Assembly: GCF_900115545.1 (NCBI RefSeq)
Contig: NZ_FOWV01000001.1
Location: 744,001-808,000 of the forward strand
Source: Ralstonia sp. NFACC01
GTDB taxonomy: Bacteria; Pseudomonadota; Gammaproteobacteria; Burkholderiales; Burkholderiaceae
Direction of reading: 5' to 3'
Length of the DNA stretch: 64,000 bases
Position 1 is the stretch's first letter. Every line of letters starts with the position of its first letter. Position numbers and translations under genes: made by a program. Shown piece by piece: positions 51,711 through 61,003 of this stretch. The notes beneath the pieces are model-generated. The model was not told where the DNA came from, searched no databases, and worked only from the letters and a program-made list of their open reading frames with translations.

Positions 51711-53103
51711 AGGTGTGTCCTTCTGTTTCGCCCGTAGCTTGGGCCAGCGTGTCTTCAAGCGTCTGCAGCGTGCGTTCGACCAGCAGGTCGGTCTCTTCGT
51801 CGCTCAGCACATAAGGCGGCAGCAGATAAACGGTGTTGCCGATGGGGCGCAGCAGCAGCCCATGCGTGCGTGCCGTCAGCGCAAAGCGTTCGGCAAAACG
51901 GGCGCCGGCCACTTCGGGGTGCACGTCGAACGCGGTGATCATCCCCGTCTGCCGCAGATGGGCAAAGCGCGCATCGTGCGACAGCGGCGCCAGCCCCTGG
52001 GCGATGCGCGCGGCGGTCACGCGATTGCGCGCAAAGACGTCTTCTTCAGCAAACAGGTCGAGCGTGGCCAGTGCCGCACGGCATGCCAGCGGGTTGCCCG
52101 TGTACGAATGCGAATGGAGGAAGCTGCGCACCGGCGCATCGTCGTTGAAGGCGTCATAGATGGCGTCTCGCGACAGCACGATCGATAGCGGCAGGTAGCC
52201 GCCGCTGATGCCCTTCGACAAACACAGCAGGTCCGGCCACACGCCAGCCTGCTCGCACGCGAAGAACGTACCGGTGCGGCCGCAGCCGACCGCAATCTCG
52301 TCCGCAATCCAGTGCACGCCAAACTCATCGCACAGCGCGCGCACGCCGCGCAGATAGCTCACGTCGTGCATGGCCATGCCGGCGGCGCACTGCACCAGCG
52401 GCTCGATGATGACGGCGGCGATGGTGCCCGCGTTGGTGCTCAGGCAATCGCGCAGCGCGGCCAACGCGCGCTCGGCCACGTCGGCGGCGGTCTCGCCCGG
52501 GCCGGCTAGACGCGCGTCCGGCGATGGCACGCGGTGCGATTGCAGAATCAGCGGGTCATACGCATCGCGGAAGATCGCGACATCGGTCACGCCCAGCGCG
52601 CCGAGCGTTTCACCGTGGTAGCCGTGTTCCAGGCAGACGAAACGGCTGCGCGCGCCCTGCCCTGCATTGCGATGAGCGTGGAAGCTCATCTTGAGGGCGA
52701 TTTCCACGGCAGAAGCGCCGTCGGAGCCGAAGAAGCTGTGGCCCAGCACACCGCCCGTCAGATCGATCAGGCGCTCAGCCAATTCCACAGCCGGCCGATG
52801 CGTGGCGCCCGCCAGCATGACGTGCTCCAGCGAATCGAGTTGCGTCTTGAGCGCCGCGTTGATGTGCGGATTCGCATGGCCGAATAGATTGACCCACCAA
52901 GAGCTGGTGCCGTCCAGGTAGCGCTTGCCGTCAAAGTCGATCAGCCACGGCCCCTGGCCGCGTGCGATCGGCAGCGGCGGCATGGCATCGAGCCGTGCAT
53001 TTTGGGTGCACGGATGCCAGACGGCCGCGCGGCTGCGCCCCTGCCACGCCGTATTGGCGCTGGGCGCGCCGTCAACCGGCACCGGGATTGGGGGATATGC
53101 CAT
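51697..53103 (-). CDS. bioA: Adenosylmethionine-8-amino-7-oxononanoate aminotransferase
   Basis: A 468-aa class III PLP aminotransferase making 7,8-diaminononanoate with SAM as amino donor. It has [32 protein letters not shown] (family start region), [31 protein letters not shown] and the PLP lysine in [22 protein letters not shown] lies 7 bp before the ATG. First gene of the bio operon. A weak promoter can be drawn on the minus strand, TTGTTG (53174-53169), 18 bp, TACCAT (53150-53145), with TTGATCAA in the spacer. Confidence 0.96.
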   Translation of the reverse strand: MAYPPIPVPVDGAPSANTAWQGRSRAAVWHPCTQNARLDAMPPLPIARGQGPWLIDFDGKRYLDGTSSWWVNLFGHANPHINAALKTQLDSLEHVMLAGATHRPAVELAERLIDLTGGVLGHSFFGSDGASAVEIALKMSFHAHRNAGQGARSRFVCLEHGYHGETLGALGVTDVAIFRDAYDPLILQSHRVPSPDARLAGPGETAADVAERALAALRDCLSTNAGTIAAVIIEPLVQCAAGMAMHDVSYLRGVRALCDEFGVHWIADEIAVGCGRTGTFFACEQAGVWPDLLCLSKGISGGYLPLSIVLSRDAIYDAFNDDAPVRSFLHSHSYTGNPLACRAALATLDLFAEEDVFARNRVTAARIAQGLAPLSHDARFAHLRQTGMITAFDVHPEVAGARFAERFALTARTHGLLLRPIGNTVYLLPPYVLSDEETDLLVERTLQTLEDTLAQATGETEGHTYAIA

Positions 53104-53430
53104 ACGAGGCCTCCTCGAAACAGAAGCGGGGGATTCGGCGGCGTATGGTAGAGGCCATGTTGATCAAACAACAAGCCCGCACGTTTGGGGAAATTAACAA
53201 CAAGAAGCCAGAAAAAGGCGGAAGAAAAGCACTTCTTCGGTGGATTTCCAACGTCCTGCGCGGAACTTGTCGTTAAAAAATCTTTTCCGGCGCAATAAAA
53301 AAGGCTTTATAGGTCACATTTAGCAAGCCTCGGTCAGGCGGACTTAGACGCTGCGCCACGGAACACAAGGTCCCACGGATTATTCACTGCGAGTGATGTT
53401 CAAAATGGACTTCACGTTTGCATTGCCTCA
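53104..53430. other. Intergenic region between bioA and the 55-codon gene
   Basis: No gene seen. The left part carries the bioA leader and its possible promoter. From about 53195 to 53330 it is unusually A-rich (AACAACAAGAAGCCAGAAAAAG, in pieces, and AATAAAAAAGG). It contains CACT-GCG-AGTG (53387-53397) and several loose dyads, but no tRNA or convincing small RNA. Open frames here lack homology and codon character. Confidence 0.5.
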
Positions 53431-53459
53431 TTGCTCTGTCCTAGGGATAACCCTATACT
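53431..53459 (+). promoter_or_regulatory. Strong sigma70 promoter with paired GGG-N4-CCC dyads
   Basis: TTGCTC (53431-53436), 17-bp spacer, TATACT (53454-53459). Two dyads flank and overlap it: TAGGG-ATAA-CCCTA (53442-53455), which overlaps the -10, and GGG-AAAA-CCC-TAG (53461-53473), which covers the expected start site. The dyads are 17 bp apart centre to centre, and outer CTAGGG/CCCTAG arms also pair. This arrangement suggests a dedicated repressor or a leader hairpin. Confidence 0.65.
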
Positions 53460-53496
53460 CGGGAAAACCCTAGATAACGCAACGAGAGAAAACATC

Positions 53497-53664
53497 ATGA
53501 TCCAGCAAGCCTGTTACACCCCCAAGTTCGCCGGCCAAGCTCAAGTGCAGGCCGCCCGTCGCCCATCGCTGCTGCGCGCAGTGGTCAATTTCTTCCGCAG
53601 CGGTTGGGATGACAACCTGGTGTACGCAGAAGTGGTCGGCAAGTCGGGTTCGTACTTGGGCTAA
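53497..53664 (+). CDS. 55-aa protein of unknown function
   Basis: Small gene starting MIQQACYTPKFAG, with GAGAGAAAAC as a loose ribosome binding site. It has a neutral N-terminus, a basic-amphipathic centre (RRPSLLRAVVNFFRSGW) and an acidic-to-polar end (VYAEVVGKSGSYLG). There is no signal peptide and no known motif. Evidence that it is real: its own promoter about 40 bp upstream, a clean terminator 40 bp downstream, and codon use like its neighbours. It stands between the bio and ben operons. I do not recognise the family; a membrane-associated or protein-binding small protein is possible. Confidence 0.72.
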   Translation: MIQQACYTPKFAGQAQVQAARRPSLLRAVVNFFRSGWDDNLVYAEVVGKSGSYLG

Positions 53665-53704
53665 AGCCTGCGGCTGAATCGTCAGCCATGCCGCAAAGGC
53701 ACGT

Positions 53705-53735
53705 AAAAAACGGCGCATCGGCGCCGTTTTTGTTT
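53705..53735. terminator. Rho-independent terminator, probably bidirectional
   Basis: Perfect 10-bp stem AAAACGGCGC / GCGCCGTTTT (53707-53716 and 53721-53730) with loop ATCG. T-rich on the right and A-rich on the left, so it can end the 55-codon gene rightward and benD leftward. Confidence 0.9.
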
Positions 53736-53753
53736 GGGGCGCTTCATGCGCAC

Positions 53754-54536
53754 CTAGCCCAAATCTCCACCGCCCACCGGCAACACCGTCCCAGTGATGT
53801 AGGAGGCCTCGTCCGAAGCCAGAAACAGGATCGCCCGCACCTGCTCGTCGATCGTTCCGTAGCGGTGCATCAGGCTGCTGGCAATGGTCTGGTCGACGAT
53901 GCCCTGGTACCACGCGGTTTCCTGCTCCGACATGGGCGCCGTGTTGCGCGGAATCTTCCGCGGCGGCGCCTCGGTGCCACCTGTCGCGACGGCGTTGACG
54001 CGGATGTTGTCCTGCGCATGCTCCAGCGCCAGGCTAGCCGTGAGCGCATTCACGCCACCCTTGGCCGCTGAATACGGAATCCGATAGATGCCGCGCGTGG
54101 CAATCGACGAGACGTTCACGATCACGCCCTGCCGGCGCTCCACCATGTGCGGCAGCACGGCGCGGCAACACCACAGCGTGGGAAACAACGAGCGGCGAAT
54201 TTCTGCCTCGATCTGCGCCTCTTCATAGTGCTGATACGGCTTCGCCCAGATCGTGCCGCCGACATTGTTGATCAGTACGTCAATGCGACCATAGGCATCA
54301 AGCGCCGCCTGCACCGCGTATTGAGCGCCAGCGTAGGTTTCCAGATCGGCCGTCGTGGCACGGGTCCGGCCGCCCGCTGCGGCAATCTCGGCCTGCACCT
54401 CGTAGACCAGCTCTGCGCGATCCACCAGCAGCACCTGGGCGCCCTCTTCTGCCGCAGCCAATGCCACGCCGCGCCCGATCCCTTGGGCCGCGCCCGTCAC
54501 GACGACGGTCTTGCCTGAAAATCGTTGCATGTTCAT
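53754..54536 (-). CDS. benD: 1,6-dihydroxycyclohexa-2,4-diene-1-carboxylate dehydrogenase
   Basis: A 260-aa SDR converting the benzoate cis-diol to catechol with NAD+ and loss of CO2. TGAAQGIGRG is the cofactor motif, NNVGGTIWAKPYQ replaces the usual NNAG and is typical of BenD/XylL, and the catalytic Ser/Tyr/Lys lie in NVSSIATRG...YSAAKG. Its ATG overlaps the benC stop by 4 bp; a second ATG two codons on is an alternative. Last gene of the cat-ben operon, ended by the terminator at 53705. Confidence 0.95.
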   Translation of the reverse strand: MNMQRFSGKTVVVTGAAQGIGRGVALAAAEEGAQVLLVDRAELVYEVQAEIAAAGGRTRATTADLETYAGAQYAVQAALDAYGRIDVLINNVGGTIWAKPYQHYEEAQIEAEIRRSLFPTLWCCRAVLPHMVERRQGVIVNVSSIATRGIYRIPYSAAKGGVNALTASLALEHAQDNIRVNAVATGGTEAPPRKIPRNTAPMSEQETAWYQGIVDQTIASSLMHRYGTIDEQVRAILFLASDEASYITGTVLPVGGGDLG

Positions 54537-55561
54537 GCCGCCTTCGCCTCCGGTACTGCATTGGGCGTGAACTTCTCGTAGTGGAAGCTATTGGGCTTCA
54601 CGCCCTCGTCGTCAAAGTACTTGCGTACAGCGTCGACCATCGGCGGCGGCCCGCACAGATAGACATCCACGTCGCCATCGTTCAGGGCGTTGGCGGGCAC
54701 GTGCTGCGTCACCCAACCCTTGCGCGGATGATTCGACGCTGCGTCGGCCACGACGGTGGCGTAGCTGAAGTTCGGCAGCCGCGCTGCATAGGCTTCAAGC
54801 GCATCGACCTGCACCAGGTCGAGGTCACGGGTCACGCCATAAATCAGATGCAACTTCTGCTGCGAATTGGTGCGTGCCAGCACTTCAAGCATCGACAGGA
54901 ACGGCGCGAGCCCTGTGCCGCCTGCAAGGAACAACAGCGGCCGCTGCACATTGCGCAGATAGAAGCTGCCCAGCGGCCCGTGCAGATCGAGCTTGTCGCC
55001 CGGCTGTGCGGTTTCCAACCAACGGCTCATCACGCCACCGGGAATCTTCTTGATCAGGAAGCTGATCTTCGATTCTCCCGGCGCGGATGAGAACGAATAC
55101 GAGCGGTGCTGGCCGCTGCCCGGCACGCCGATGTTGACGTACTGGCCAGGGAGAAACACCGGCGCAGAGGCATCGACGTCCAGTTCCAGCACGACGGCTG
55201 CGTCGTTATGCAATTCGACTTTCGACACCGTTGTCCCGAAGCTGCTCTGACCAGTCTTGCAGCTGGTCGACGTGGTGGGCACCGCGATCACGCAATCGCT
55301 TTGCGGCACCATCTGGCACGTCAGGACGAGGCCCGTGTTCTTCTCGTCTTCGGTCAGGGCGTCATCAATGTAATCGTCGCCGAGGTCGTAGCTTCCGCTC
55401 TCGGCGCGGCACTTGCAAGTCCCGCAAACGCCATCGGAGCAATCCATCGGCAGGTTGATCTTGGCGCGGAAGGCGGCATCGAGCACCTTCTCGCCCGCTT
55501 TGCAATCGATGAAACGGGTCACCCCGTCCTCGAAATTCAATGCGACTGTGAAACTGGACAT
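54533..55561 (-). CDS. benC: Benzoate 1,2-dioxygenase reductase component
   Basis: A 342-aa electron-transfer protein. The N-terminal plant-type [2Fe-2S] ferredoxin has Cys41, Cys46, Cys49 and Cys82 (CSDGVCGTC...LTC). An FAD-binding domain (RSYSFSS) and an NADH domain (LFLAGGTGLAPFLSML, and the terminal YLCGPPPMVDAV) follow. It passes electrons from NADH to BenAB. The chosen ATG follows AGGTTTTCC. Gap to benB is 35 bp. Confidence 0.96.
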   Translation of the reverse strand: MSSFTVALNFEDGVTRFIDCKAGEKVLDAAFRAKINLPMDCSDGVCGTCKCRAESGSYDLGDDYIDDALTEDEKNTGLVLTCQMVPQSDCVIAVPTTSTSCKTGQSSFGTTVSKVELHNDAAVVLELDVDASAPVFLPGQYVNIGVPGSGQHRSYSFSSAPGESKISFLIKKIPGGVMSRWLETAQPGDKLDLHGPLGSFYLRNVQRPLLFLAGGTGLAPFLSMLEVLARTNSQQKLHLIYGVTRDLDLVQVDALEAYAARLPNFSYATVVADAASNHPRKGWVTQHVPANALNDGDVDVYLCGPPPMVDAVRKYFDDEGVKPNSFHYEKFTPNAVPEAKAA

Positions 55562-55596
55562 GGAAAACCTCGCTGCCTTGGATACGGATGTGCACA

Positions 55597-56085
55597 TCAG
55601 ACGTGATAAACGTCGAGCACCTGCCGGATGTAGTCGTTCTTCAGGACGATCTTCTTGGATGCGATCAGGAAGCCATCGCGCACGCGGCGCAGGGTGACGA
55701 ACATCGTGCCGAAGAAGTGGTCGGTGGTTTTGTACCGGTGGCTGAGCGTGTGAAAGTTGTAGCGCACGTCGACTTCATCACCGCGTTCGGCAACGACTTC
55801 CACGTTGGCGACGGTGTGGCTGGTTCTCGGCTCCGGCGTTGAAGCACCGCTGCGCTCTGTCTTGATGCGGAAGACGCGATCTTCCAGCCCGCAGCGATTG
55901 GCGTAGTACATCAACGAGATCTGGCTCTGCGGGTCGTCGGTCAACTGGTCGTCGTCATCCCATGCGGGCATCCAGTAGGTGACGTCTTCTGCGTAGCACT
56001 CGAGCCACGCGTCCCACTGGCGGTCGTCCAGCAGTCGCGCCTCGCGGTACAGGGCGGCGCAGATGTTCTGGTAATCCGTGCTCAT
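55597..56085 (-). CDS. benB: Benzoate 1,2-dioxygenase small subunit
   Basis: A 162-aa beta subunit of the ring-hydroxylating dioxygenase, of the NTF2-like fold. Seen are [28 protein letters not shown] and a C-terminal [19 protein letters not shown]. Its ATG overlaps the benA stop (ATGA), so large and small subunits are made in step. Start MSTDYQNI agrees with BenB/XylY family starts. Confidence 0.95.
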   Translation of the reverse strand: MSTDYQNICAALYREARLLDDRQWDAWLECYAEDVTYWMPAWDDDDQLTDDPQSQISLMYYANRCGLEDRVFRIKTERSGASTPEPRTSHTVANVEVVAERGDEVDVRYNFHTLSHRYKTTDHFFGTMFVTLRRVRDGFLIASKKIVLKNDYIRQVLDVYHV

Positions 56086-57440
56086 GCCGGCACCCCTTCG
56101 CATTCCTGTTTGAGTGCCTCGCGCATGACGCGTACCCAATATTCGTGCTGGCAGACAAACAGGCCTTCGTCTTCACTGCGCTCGCCCGAGATGAGCGGCT
56201 TCAATCCCATCCTGGTTGCATTCTCGTCAGGGCCGTGAATCCACAGCGGCGCCCCGCGCGACAGGTCGTTCCACAGCGCGGTGGTGCCGGCATATCCGTT
56301 CTGGCAGGCGCGGAATTCCTCCAGGTCATCGGCGGTGCCCATGCCGGTGACGTTGAAGAAATCCTCGTACTGGCGGATGCGCGTGGCACGGTCCGTTGCG
56401 CTCTCGCCCTTTGGCGCGAAACAGAAGATCGAGACCTCGGTCTTGTCGACGCTGATTGGCCGTACGACGCGAATCTGCGTGCTGAACTGATCCATCAAAA
56501 ACACGTTCGGATACAGGCACAGGTTGCGGGTCTGGTTGACGATGAAGTCCGTTTGGATTTCGCCCACGCGCGCCTTGATTTCTTCGCGGTGCGCATAGAC
56601 GGGCCGCACCTCCGGGTTCATCGTCTGCGTCCACAGCAGGATGTGGCCGTGCTCGAATCCATAGACGCCCGCCACCGACTTGCTCCAGCTGTTCGCATCC
56701 ACGGCCTGCGTGCCGCCTTCCTTGCGGCGCCCCATCGTGGCGGCGTAGTTCCAGTGCACGGTGCTGACGTGGTAGCCGTCGCAGCCGTTTTCCATCTGCA
56801 TCTTCCAGTTGCCGTCATAGACGTAGGAAGAATTGCCGCGCAGCACTTCAAGGCCTTCGGGCGCCTGGTCGACGATCTGGTCGATGATCACACGCGCTTC
56901 GCCAAGGTACGCCTCAAGCGGCTGCACATCGGCGTTGAGGCTGCCGAACAGGAAACCGCGATAGCTTTCGAACCGCGCAACCTTCTTCAGATCGTGCGAG
57001 CCGTGCGTGTTGAATTGCACTGGGTACTCGGTCGTCTTTTCGTCCTTTACCTTGAGCAGCTTGCCCGTGTTGGAGAACGTCCAGCCGTGGAACGGGCACG
57101 TGAAGCTGCCCTTGTTGCCATGCTTGCGGCGGCACAGCATCGCACCCTTGTGTGCGCACGCGTTGATGACCGCGTGCAGCTCCCCGGTCTTGTCGCGCGT
57201 GATGACGATCGGCTGGCGGCCGATCCACGTGGTGTAGTAATCGTTGTTGTTCGGGATCTGGCTTTCATGCGCCAGATACACCCAGTTGTTCTCGAAGATG
57301 TGCTTCATCTCCAGCTCGAACAGATCGGGGTGGGTGAAGATGTCGCGGCGGCAGCGGAAGATGCCGGCCTCTTCGTCATCCACCACAGCGGTTGACAGCA
57401 GTTGGTCCAGTTCGCTGGCTTTGTCGATCAAGGCGGGCAT
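56082..57440 (-). CDS. benA: Benzoate 1,2-dioxygenase large subunit
   Basis: A 452-aa Rieske non-haem iron oxygenase subunit that adds O2 to benzoate. Rieske ligands are Cys95, His97, Cys115 and His118 (CAHKGAML and CPFHGW). The mononuclear iron site is in [16 protein letters not shown], with its two histidines and nearby aspartate. ATG was preferred over an in-frame GTG four codons earlier because GGAGAGA sits right before it. Operon neighbours: catA upstream by 28 bp, benB overlapping. Confidence 0.96.
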   Translation of the reverse strand: MPALIDKASELDQLLSTAVVDDEEAGIFRCRRDIFTHPDLFELEMKHIFENNWVYLAHESQIPNNNDYYTTWIGRQPIVITRDKTGELHAVINACAHKGAMLCRRKHGNKGSFTCPFHGWTFSNTGKLLKVKDEKTTEYPVQFNTHGSHDLKKVARFESYRGFLFGSLNADVQPLEAYLGEARVIIDQIVDQAPEGLEVLRGNSSYVYDGNWKMQMENGCDGYHVSTVHWNYAATMGRRKEGGTQAVDANSWSKSVAGVYGFEHGHILLWTQTMNPEVRPVYAHREEIKARVGEIQTDFIVNQTRNLCLYPNVFLMDQFSTQIRVVRPISVDKTEVSIFCFAPKGESATDRATRIRQYEDFFNVTGMGTADDLEEFRACQNGYAGTTALWNDLSRGAPLWIHGPDENATRMGLKPLISGERSEDEGLFVCQHEYWVRVMREALKQECEGVPA

Positions 57441-57468
57441 GATTCTCTCCACGTTGAGGCACTCGGCC

Positions 57469-58404
57469 TCAAGCCTCGGCCGAAGCGCGCAGGCGATTCA
57501 CGCGCTGGTTGTCCTTGCCCTGAACCAGCGGCGTCAGGGCAATATTGAATTCAATGTCTTTGTACGCATCGGCCTTCAGGGCGAGCGCGGCACCACCGGT
57601 TTTCTCCACCACGTGCGGAATCAGTTCTTCGCGGGTGGCATAGGCGAAGTCATCCCAGATCAGCGGATCGCCTTCGATGTTGAATTGCGTCGTCAGCTTG
57701 CGGTGGCCATTGCTCGTGACGAAGAAGTGCACATGCGCCGGCCGGTTGCCGTGGCGGGCCAGTCCGTTCAACAACTGCTGCGTGGCACCTTGGGGCGGGC
57801 AGCCGTAGCCCACCGGCATGAGCGTCCGGAATTCATACTTGCCATCGGCACCGGTCCTGACCGCGCCGCGCAGGTTGAACGGGCTCTGCGCACCGGTCGG
57901 ATCGAAATGCGAGTAGAAGCCGTTCGAGTTCGCATGCCAGCACTCGACCACAGCGCCAGCCACCGGCTTGCCGTCGGCACCGGTCACCGTGCCGTGGATG
58001 ATCAGTGGGCCTGCAGCCGGGTCCGGATCGATATCGATCCTGGACACGCCATCGCGCACCGTCGTGCCCGCAACGTACAGGGGGCCCTCGATCGTGCGCG
58101 GCGTGCCGCCGTCGATGCCAAGCGCTGCGTCCGCCGCGTCCATGCGGATATCGAGATACTTCTCCAGGCCCACGCCGGCCGCCAGCAATGCGGCCTCGCC
58201 GTCCTGCCCAAGCTTGTTCAGGTAGTTGATGCCGGCCCAGACCTCGTCCGGTGTGATGTCCAGGTCGTCGATGGCCTTGAACAGATCGGCCAGCAGCCGG
58301 TGGGTGACCTGCTTCAGGCGGGCGTTGCCCTCCTTGCCGTCCAAGTTGGTGGCGGCCTTCAGCAGATCCTGCACTTCTTTCGTTTGGAATACGCGCGCGT
58401 TCAT
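57469..58404 (-). CDS. catA: Catechol 1,2-dioxygenase
   Basis: A 311-aa intradiol dioxygenase opening catechol to cis,cis-muconate. The N-terminal helical dimer domain is followed by the catalytic barrel. Iron ligands lie in GPLYVAG (Tyr), MPVGYGCPP (Tyr) and NRPAHVHFF (two His). GGAGACACC precedes the ATG. Sits between catC (34 bp) and benA (28 bp). Confidence 0.96.
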   Translation of the reverse strand: MNARVFQTKEVQDLLKAATNLDGKEGNARLKQVTHRLLADLFKAIDDLDITPDEVWAGINYLNKLGQDGEAALLAAGVGLEKYLDIRMDAADAALGIDGGTPRTIEGPLYVAGTTVRDGVSRIDIDPDPAAGPLIIHGTVTGADGKPVAGAVVECWHANSNGFYSHFDPTGAQSPFNLRGAVRTGADGKYEFRTLMPVGYGCPPQGATQQLLNGLARHGNRPAHVHFFVTSNGHRKLTTQFNIEGDPLIWDDFAYATREELIPHVVEKTGGAALALKADAYKDIEFNIALTPLVQGKDNQRVNRLRASAEA

Positions 58405-58438
58405 GATGGGTGTCTCCACGTGGTTTTCTGGGGGAATG

Positions 58439-58729
58439 TCAGACGTCATTGCTGTGAACTGACGAGGGGTGACGGCACATCGGTGTCACCGAAATCTCCA
58501 TGTACGGAAACAGCGGCAGCGCCGTCAGGATGTCGTGCAGTTCGGCATTGCTCTGCACGTCGAAGACGCTGACGTTCGCGTACTCGCCAACCAGGCGCCA
58601 GATGTGGCGCCACTTGCCGCTGCGCTGCAGATCCTGCGAATAGGCTTTTTCGCGCGCCTTGATCTCGTTGGCGACATCGGCGGGCATGTCGGCCGGCAGG
58701 CGGACATCCATGCGGACGTGGAACAGCAT
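58439..58729 (-). CDS. catC: Muconolactone delta-isomerase
   Basis: A 96-aa enzyme, exact family length, isomerising muconolactone to 3-oxoadipate enol-lactone. MLFHVRMDVRLPADMP and WRHIWRLVGEYANVSVFDV with the conserved histidine and glutamate are diagnostic. Follows catB after 38 bp. GGAG before the ATG. Confidence 0.96.
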   Translation of the reverse strand: MLFHVRMDVRLPADMPADVANEIKAREKAYSQDLQRSGKWRHIWRLVGEYANVSVFDVQSNAELHDILTALPLFPYMEISVTPMCRHPSSVHSNDV

Positions 58730-58767
58730 CGTGGGCTCCTTGGTGGGGTGTCTTGGTCTGGTTGTTC

Positions 58768-59877
58768 TTATTGGCGGCGCAGGCGCGCCAGCTTGTCGCG
58801 GTCAATCTGGATGCCCAGGCCGGGGCCGGTGGGCACCTGCAACATGAAGTCGCGGTATTGCAGCGGCTCGGTCAGCAGTTCTTGCGTGAGCAACAAGGGG
58901 CCGAACAGCTCGGTGCCGAACTGCAGTTCGCCAAAGGTGGAAAACACGTGGGCGGAGGCTGCCGTGCCAACGGCGCCTTCGAGCATCGTTCCGCCGTACA
59001 GGCCGATGCCCGCAAGCTGCGCGATGGCGGCTACCTGCATGGCCGGCACGAGGCCGCCGGATTGCGCGATCTTGACGGCGAAGACGTCGGCGCTGGCAGC
59101 GCAGGCCAACTCAAATGCGTCCAGCGGACCATGCAGCGCTTCGTCGGCCATCATCGGCACGGCAAACTGGCGGGCGAGGCGTTCCAGCGCGGCGCGGTTC
59201 TCGGCACGCACCGGTTGCTCGATCAGGTCGATACCGCCGGCCTGCAACGCGGCGATACCGTTGGCGGCATCAAGCTCGCTCCAGGCTTGGTTGACGTCCA
59301 CGCGCACGCTCACGGCGTCGCCCAGGGCGCGCTTGATGGCCAGCACGTGGGCAACATCGTCTGTCACCGGGCGCAGGCCGATCTTCAGCTTGAAGATGCG
59401 GTGGCGGCGCTCAGCCAGCATCGCCTCTGCCTCGGCAATGTCCTTCTTCGTGTCGCCGCTGGCGAGCGTCCAGGCCACCGGCAGCGCATCACGCAGGCGG
59501 CCGCCAAGCAGCTCCGACAGCGGCACGCCAAGCCGACGGGCCTGCGCATCGAGCAGCGCCGTTTCCAGCGCGCACTTGGCAAAGCGGTTGCCCTGGATGG
59601 TCTTTCGCACCTTGGCCATGGCTGCGGCCACATTGCGCGCCTCCACGCCGATCAGCAGCGGCGCGATGTGCGTGTCGATGTTGACCTTGATGCTCTCGGG
59701 GCTTTCTTCGCCGTAGTTGAGACCGCCAATGGTGGTGGCCTCGCCCCAACCTTCGATGCCGTCTTCGCAGCACACATGCACGAGGACGAGCGTCTGCGTG
59801 TGCATGGTGGCGACAGACAGCTTGTGCGGACGGATGGTGGGCACATCCACTAGAATGGCCTCGATCGAGCGAATCAT
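58768..59877 (-). CDS. catB: Muconate cycloisomerase
   Basis: A 369-aa enolase-superfamily enzyme converting cis,cis-muconate to muconolactone. It has IEAILVDVPTIRPHKLS at the start, KLKIG with the catalytic lysine and VRVDVNQAW, IEQPV and MADEAL with the metal ligands. It is first in the leftward catB-catC-catA-benABCD operon and divergent from the regulator across 111 bp. Confidence 0.95.
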   Translation of the reverse strand: MIRSIEAILVDVPTIRPHKLSVATMHTQTLVLVHVCCEDGIEGWGEATTIGGLNYGEESPESIKVNIDTHIAPLLIGVEARNVAAAMAKVRKTIQGNRFAKCALETALLDAQARRLGVPLSELLGGRLRDALPVAWTLASGDTKKDIAEAEAMLAERRHRIFKLKIGLRPVTDDVAHVLAIKRALGDAVSVRVDVNQAWSELDAANGIAALQAGGIDLIEQPVRAENRAALERLARQFAVPMMADEALHGPLDAFELACAASADVFAVKIAQSGGLVPAMQVAAIAQLAGIGLYGGTMLEGAVGTAASAHVFSTFGELQFGTELFGPLLLTQELLTEPLQYRDFMLQVPTGPGLGIQIDRDKLARLRRQ

Positions 59878-59958
59878 GTTTTCCAGGTATCAGAAGAACT
59901 GCTATCAACGTGGAATCCAGATTACGCAGCGCGATTTATTGCGTCCAACACCGATTTA

Positions 59959-59984
59959 GTATCAGTTTCATACCTCACAGGTAT
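59959..59984. promoter_or_regulatory. CatR/BenM-type operator, ATAC-N7-GTAT
   Basis: ATACCTCACAGGTAT (59970-59984) is an exact ATAC-N7-GTAT site as known for BenM/CatM/CatR. A further GTAT lies 7 bp upstream (59959-59962), making GTAT-N7-ATAC-N7-GTAT. The site ends 4 bp before the regulator ATG, covering its ribosome-binding region, which fits autorepression together with activation of the divergent cat-ben operon. Confidence 0.85.
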
Positions 59985-59988
59985 AAAA

Positions 59989-60900
59989 ATGGAGCTGCGC
60001 CACCTTCGCTATTTCGTTGCCGTTGCCGAAGAGCTGAATTTCACGCGTGCGGCTGAACGGCTGCACATCGCCCAGCCGCCGCTCTCGCGGCAGATCCAGC
60101 AGTTGGAAGAGGAAGTCGGCGTGCTGTTGTTCGAGCGCGGCAGCCGTCCGCTCAAGCTGACCGAAGCCGGCCGCTTTTTCCACGCGCACGCGCGGCAGTT
60201 GCTCGCGCAAACCGCAGAACTTGCGTCGATGACGCAGCGCGTGGGTCAGATCGAGCGGCGCATGTCGGTCGGCTTCGTGGCGTCGACGCTGTATGGGATG
60301 CTGCCGAAGGTGATCCGGCGCTTTCGGGCGGAATACCCCATGGTCGATCTGACCATGCACGAGATGACGACCATGGACCAGATCCAGGCGTTGAAAGACG
60401 GCCGCATCGACGTCGGGTTCGGCCGCATCCGCTATGAAGACCCGAACGTGCGACGCATCCTCCTGCGCGATGAGCGGTTGATCGTCGCGCTGCCGTCAGG
60501 CCATGCGCTGCTGGACGGCAGGACGGCCGTATCCCTACGCGACCTTGTCGGCGACACGCTCATCATCTACCCACGCGCACCGCGCCCGAGCTATGCGGAT
60601 CAGGTGCTCGCCCTCTTCCACGATCGCGCGCTGGAACCCAGCAAGATCTACGAGGCACGGGAATTGCAAATTGCCCTGGGATTAGTCGCTGCAGGCGAAG
60701 GTATATCGGTGGTGCCGCGCAGCGTGGCGGGCTTGCGTCGGGAAGATGTCTGCTACATGGAACTCGACGATCCGCAATTGGTCTCGCCAATTATCTTCAG
60801 CACGCGCCTGCTCGACGAGTCTGAAGACATCCGTGCCATGCTGGCGCTGACGTATCGGTTGTATGACGAGCAGAAGATCCCGTATTACGCACCCTCGTAA
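59989..60900 (+). CDS. catR: LysR-family regulator of catechol/benzoate genes (CatR/BenM type)
   Basis: A 303-aa LTTR. The start MELRHLRYFVAVAEELNFTRAAERLHIAQPP (residues 1-31) is typical of the CatR/CatM/BenM/ClcR group, and the effector domain follows (about 90-295) with RSVAGLRREDVCYMELDD near 239. It is divergent from catB with the ATAC-N7-GTAT operator between them. It should activate cat-ben with cis,cis-muconate and perhaps benzoate. Whether it is CatR-like (one effector) or BenM-like (two effectors) cannot be decided here. A 103-bp gap follows with no gene. Confidence 0.9.
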   Translation: MELRHLRYFVAVAEELNFTRAAERLHIAQPPLSRQIQQLEEEVGVLLFERGSRPLKLTEAGRFFHAHARQLLAQTAELASMTQRVGQIERRMSVGFVASTLYGMLPKVIRRFRAEYPMVDLTMHEMTTMDQIQALKDGRIDVGFGRIRYEDPNVRRILLRDERLIVALPSGHALLDGRTAVSLRDLVGDTLIIYPRAPRPSYADQVLALFHDRALEPSKIYEARELQIALGLVAAGEGISVVPRSVAGLRREDVCYMELDDPQLVSPIIFSTRLLDESEDIRAMLALTYRLYDEQKIPYYAPS

Positions 60901-61003
60901 GGCTTGCAATGGCGGCCCAAAAGTTACAAGCCGCTGGACACGACGGCCGCATGAGCTAGATTGAAGCAAGGCGCCCGTCCGCCTGCGATTGGAGCGCAAG
61001 CGA

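Noticed and set aside
53104-53430. Small RNA gene or BirA operator in the bioA upstream region
   Set aside because: No match to the TTGTAAACC-type biotin operator and no convincing promoter-terminator pair for an RNA. Only a weak bioA promoter can be drawn.
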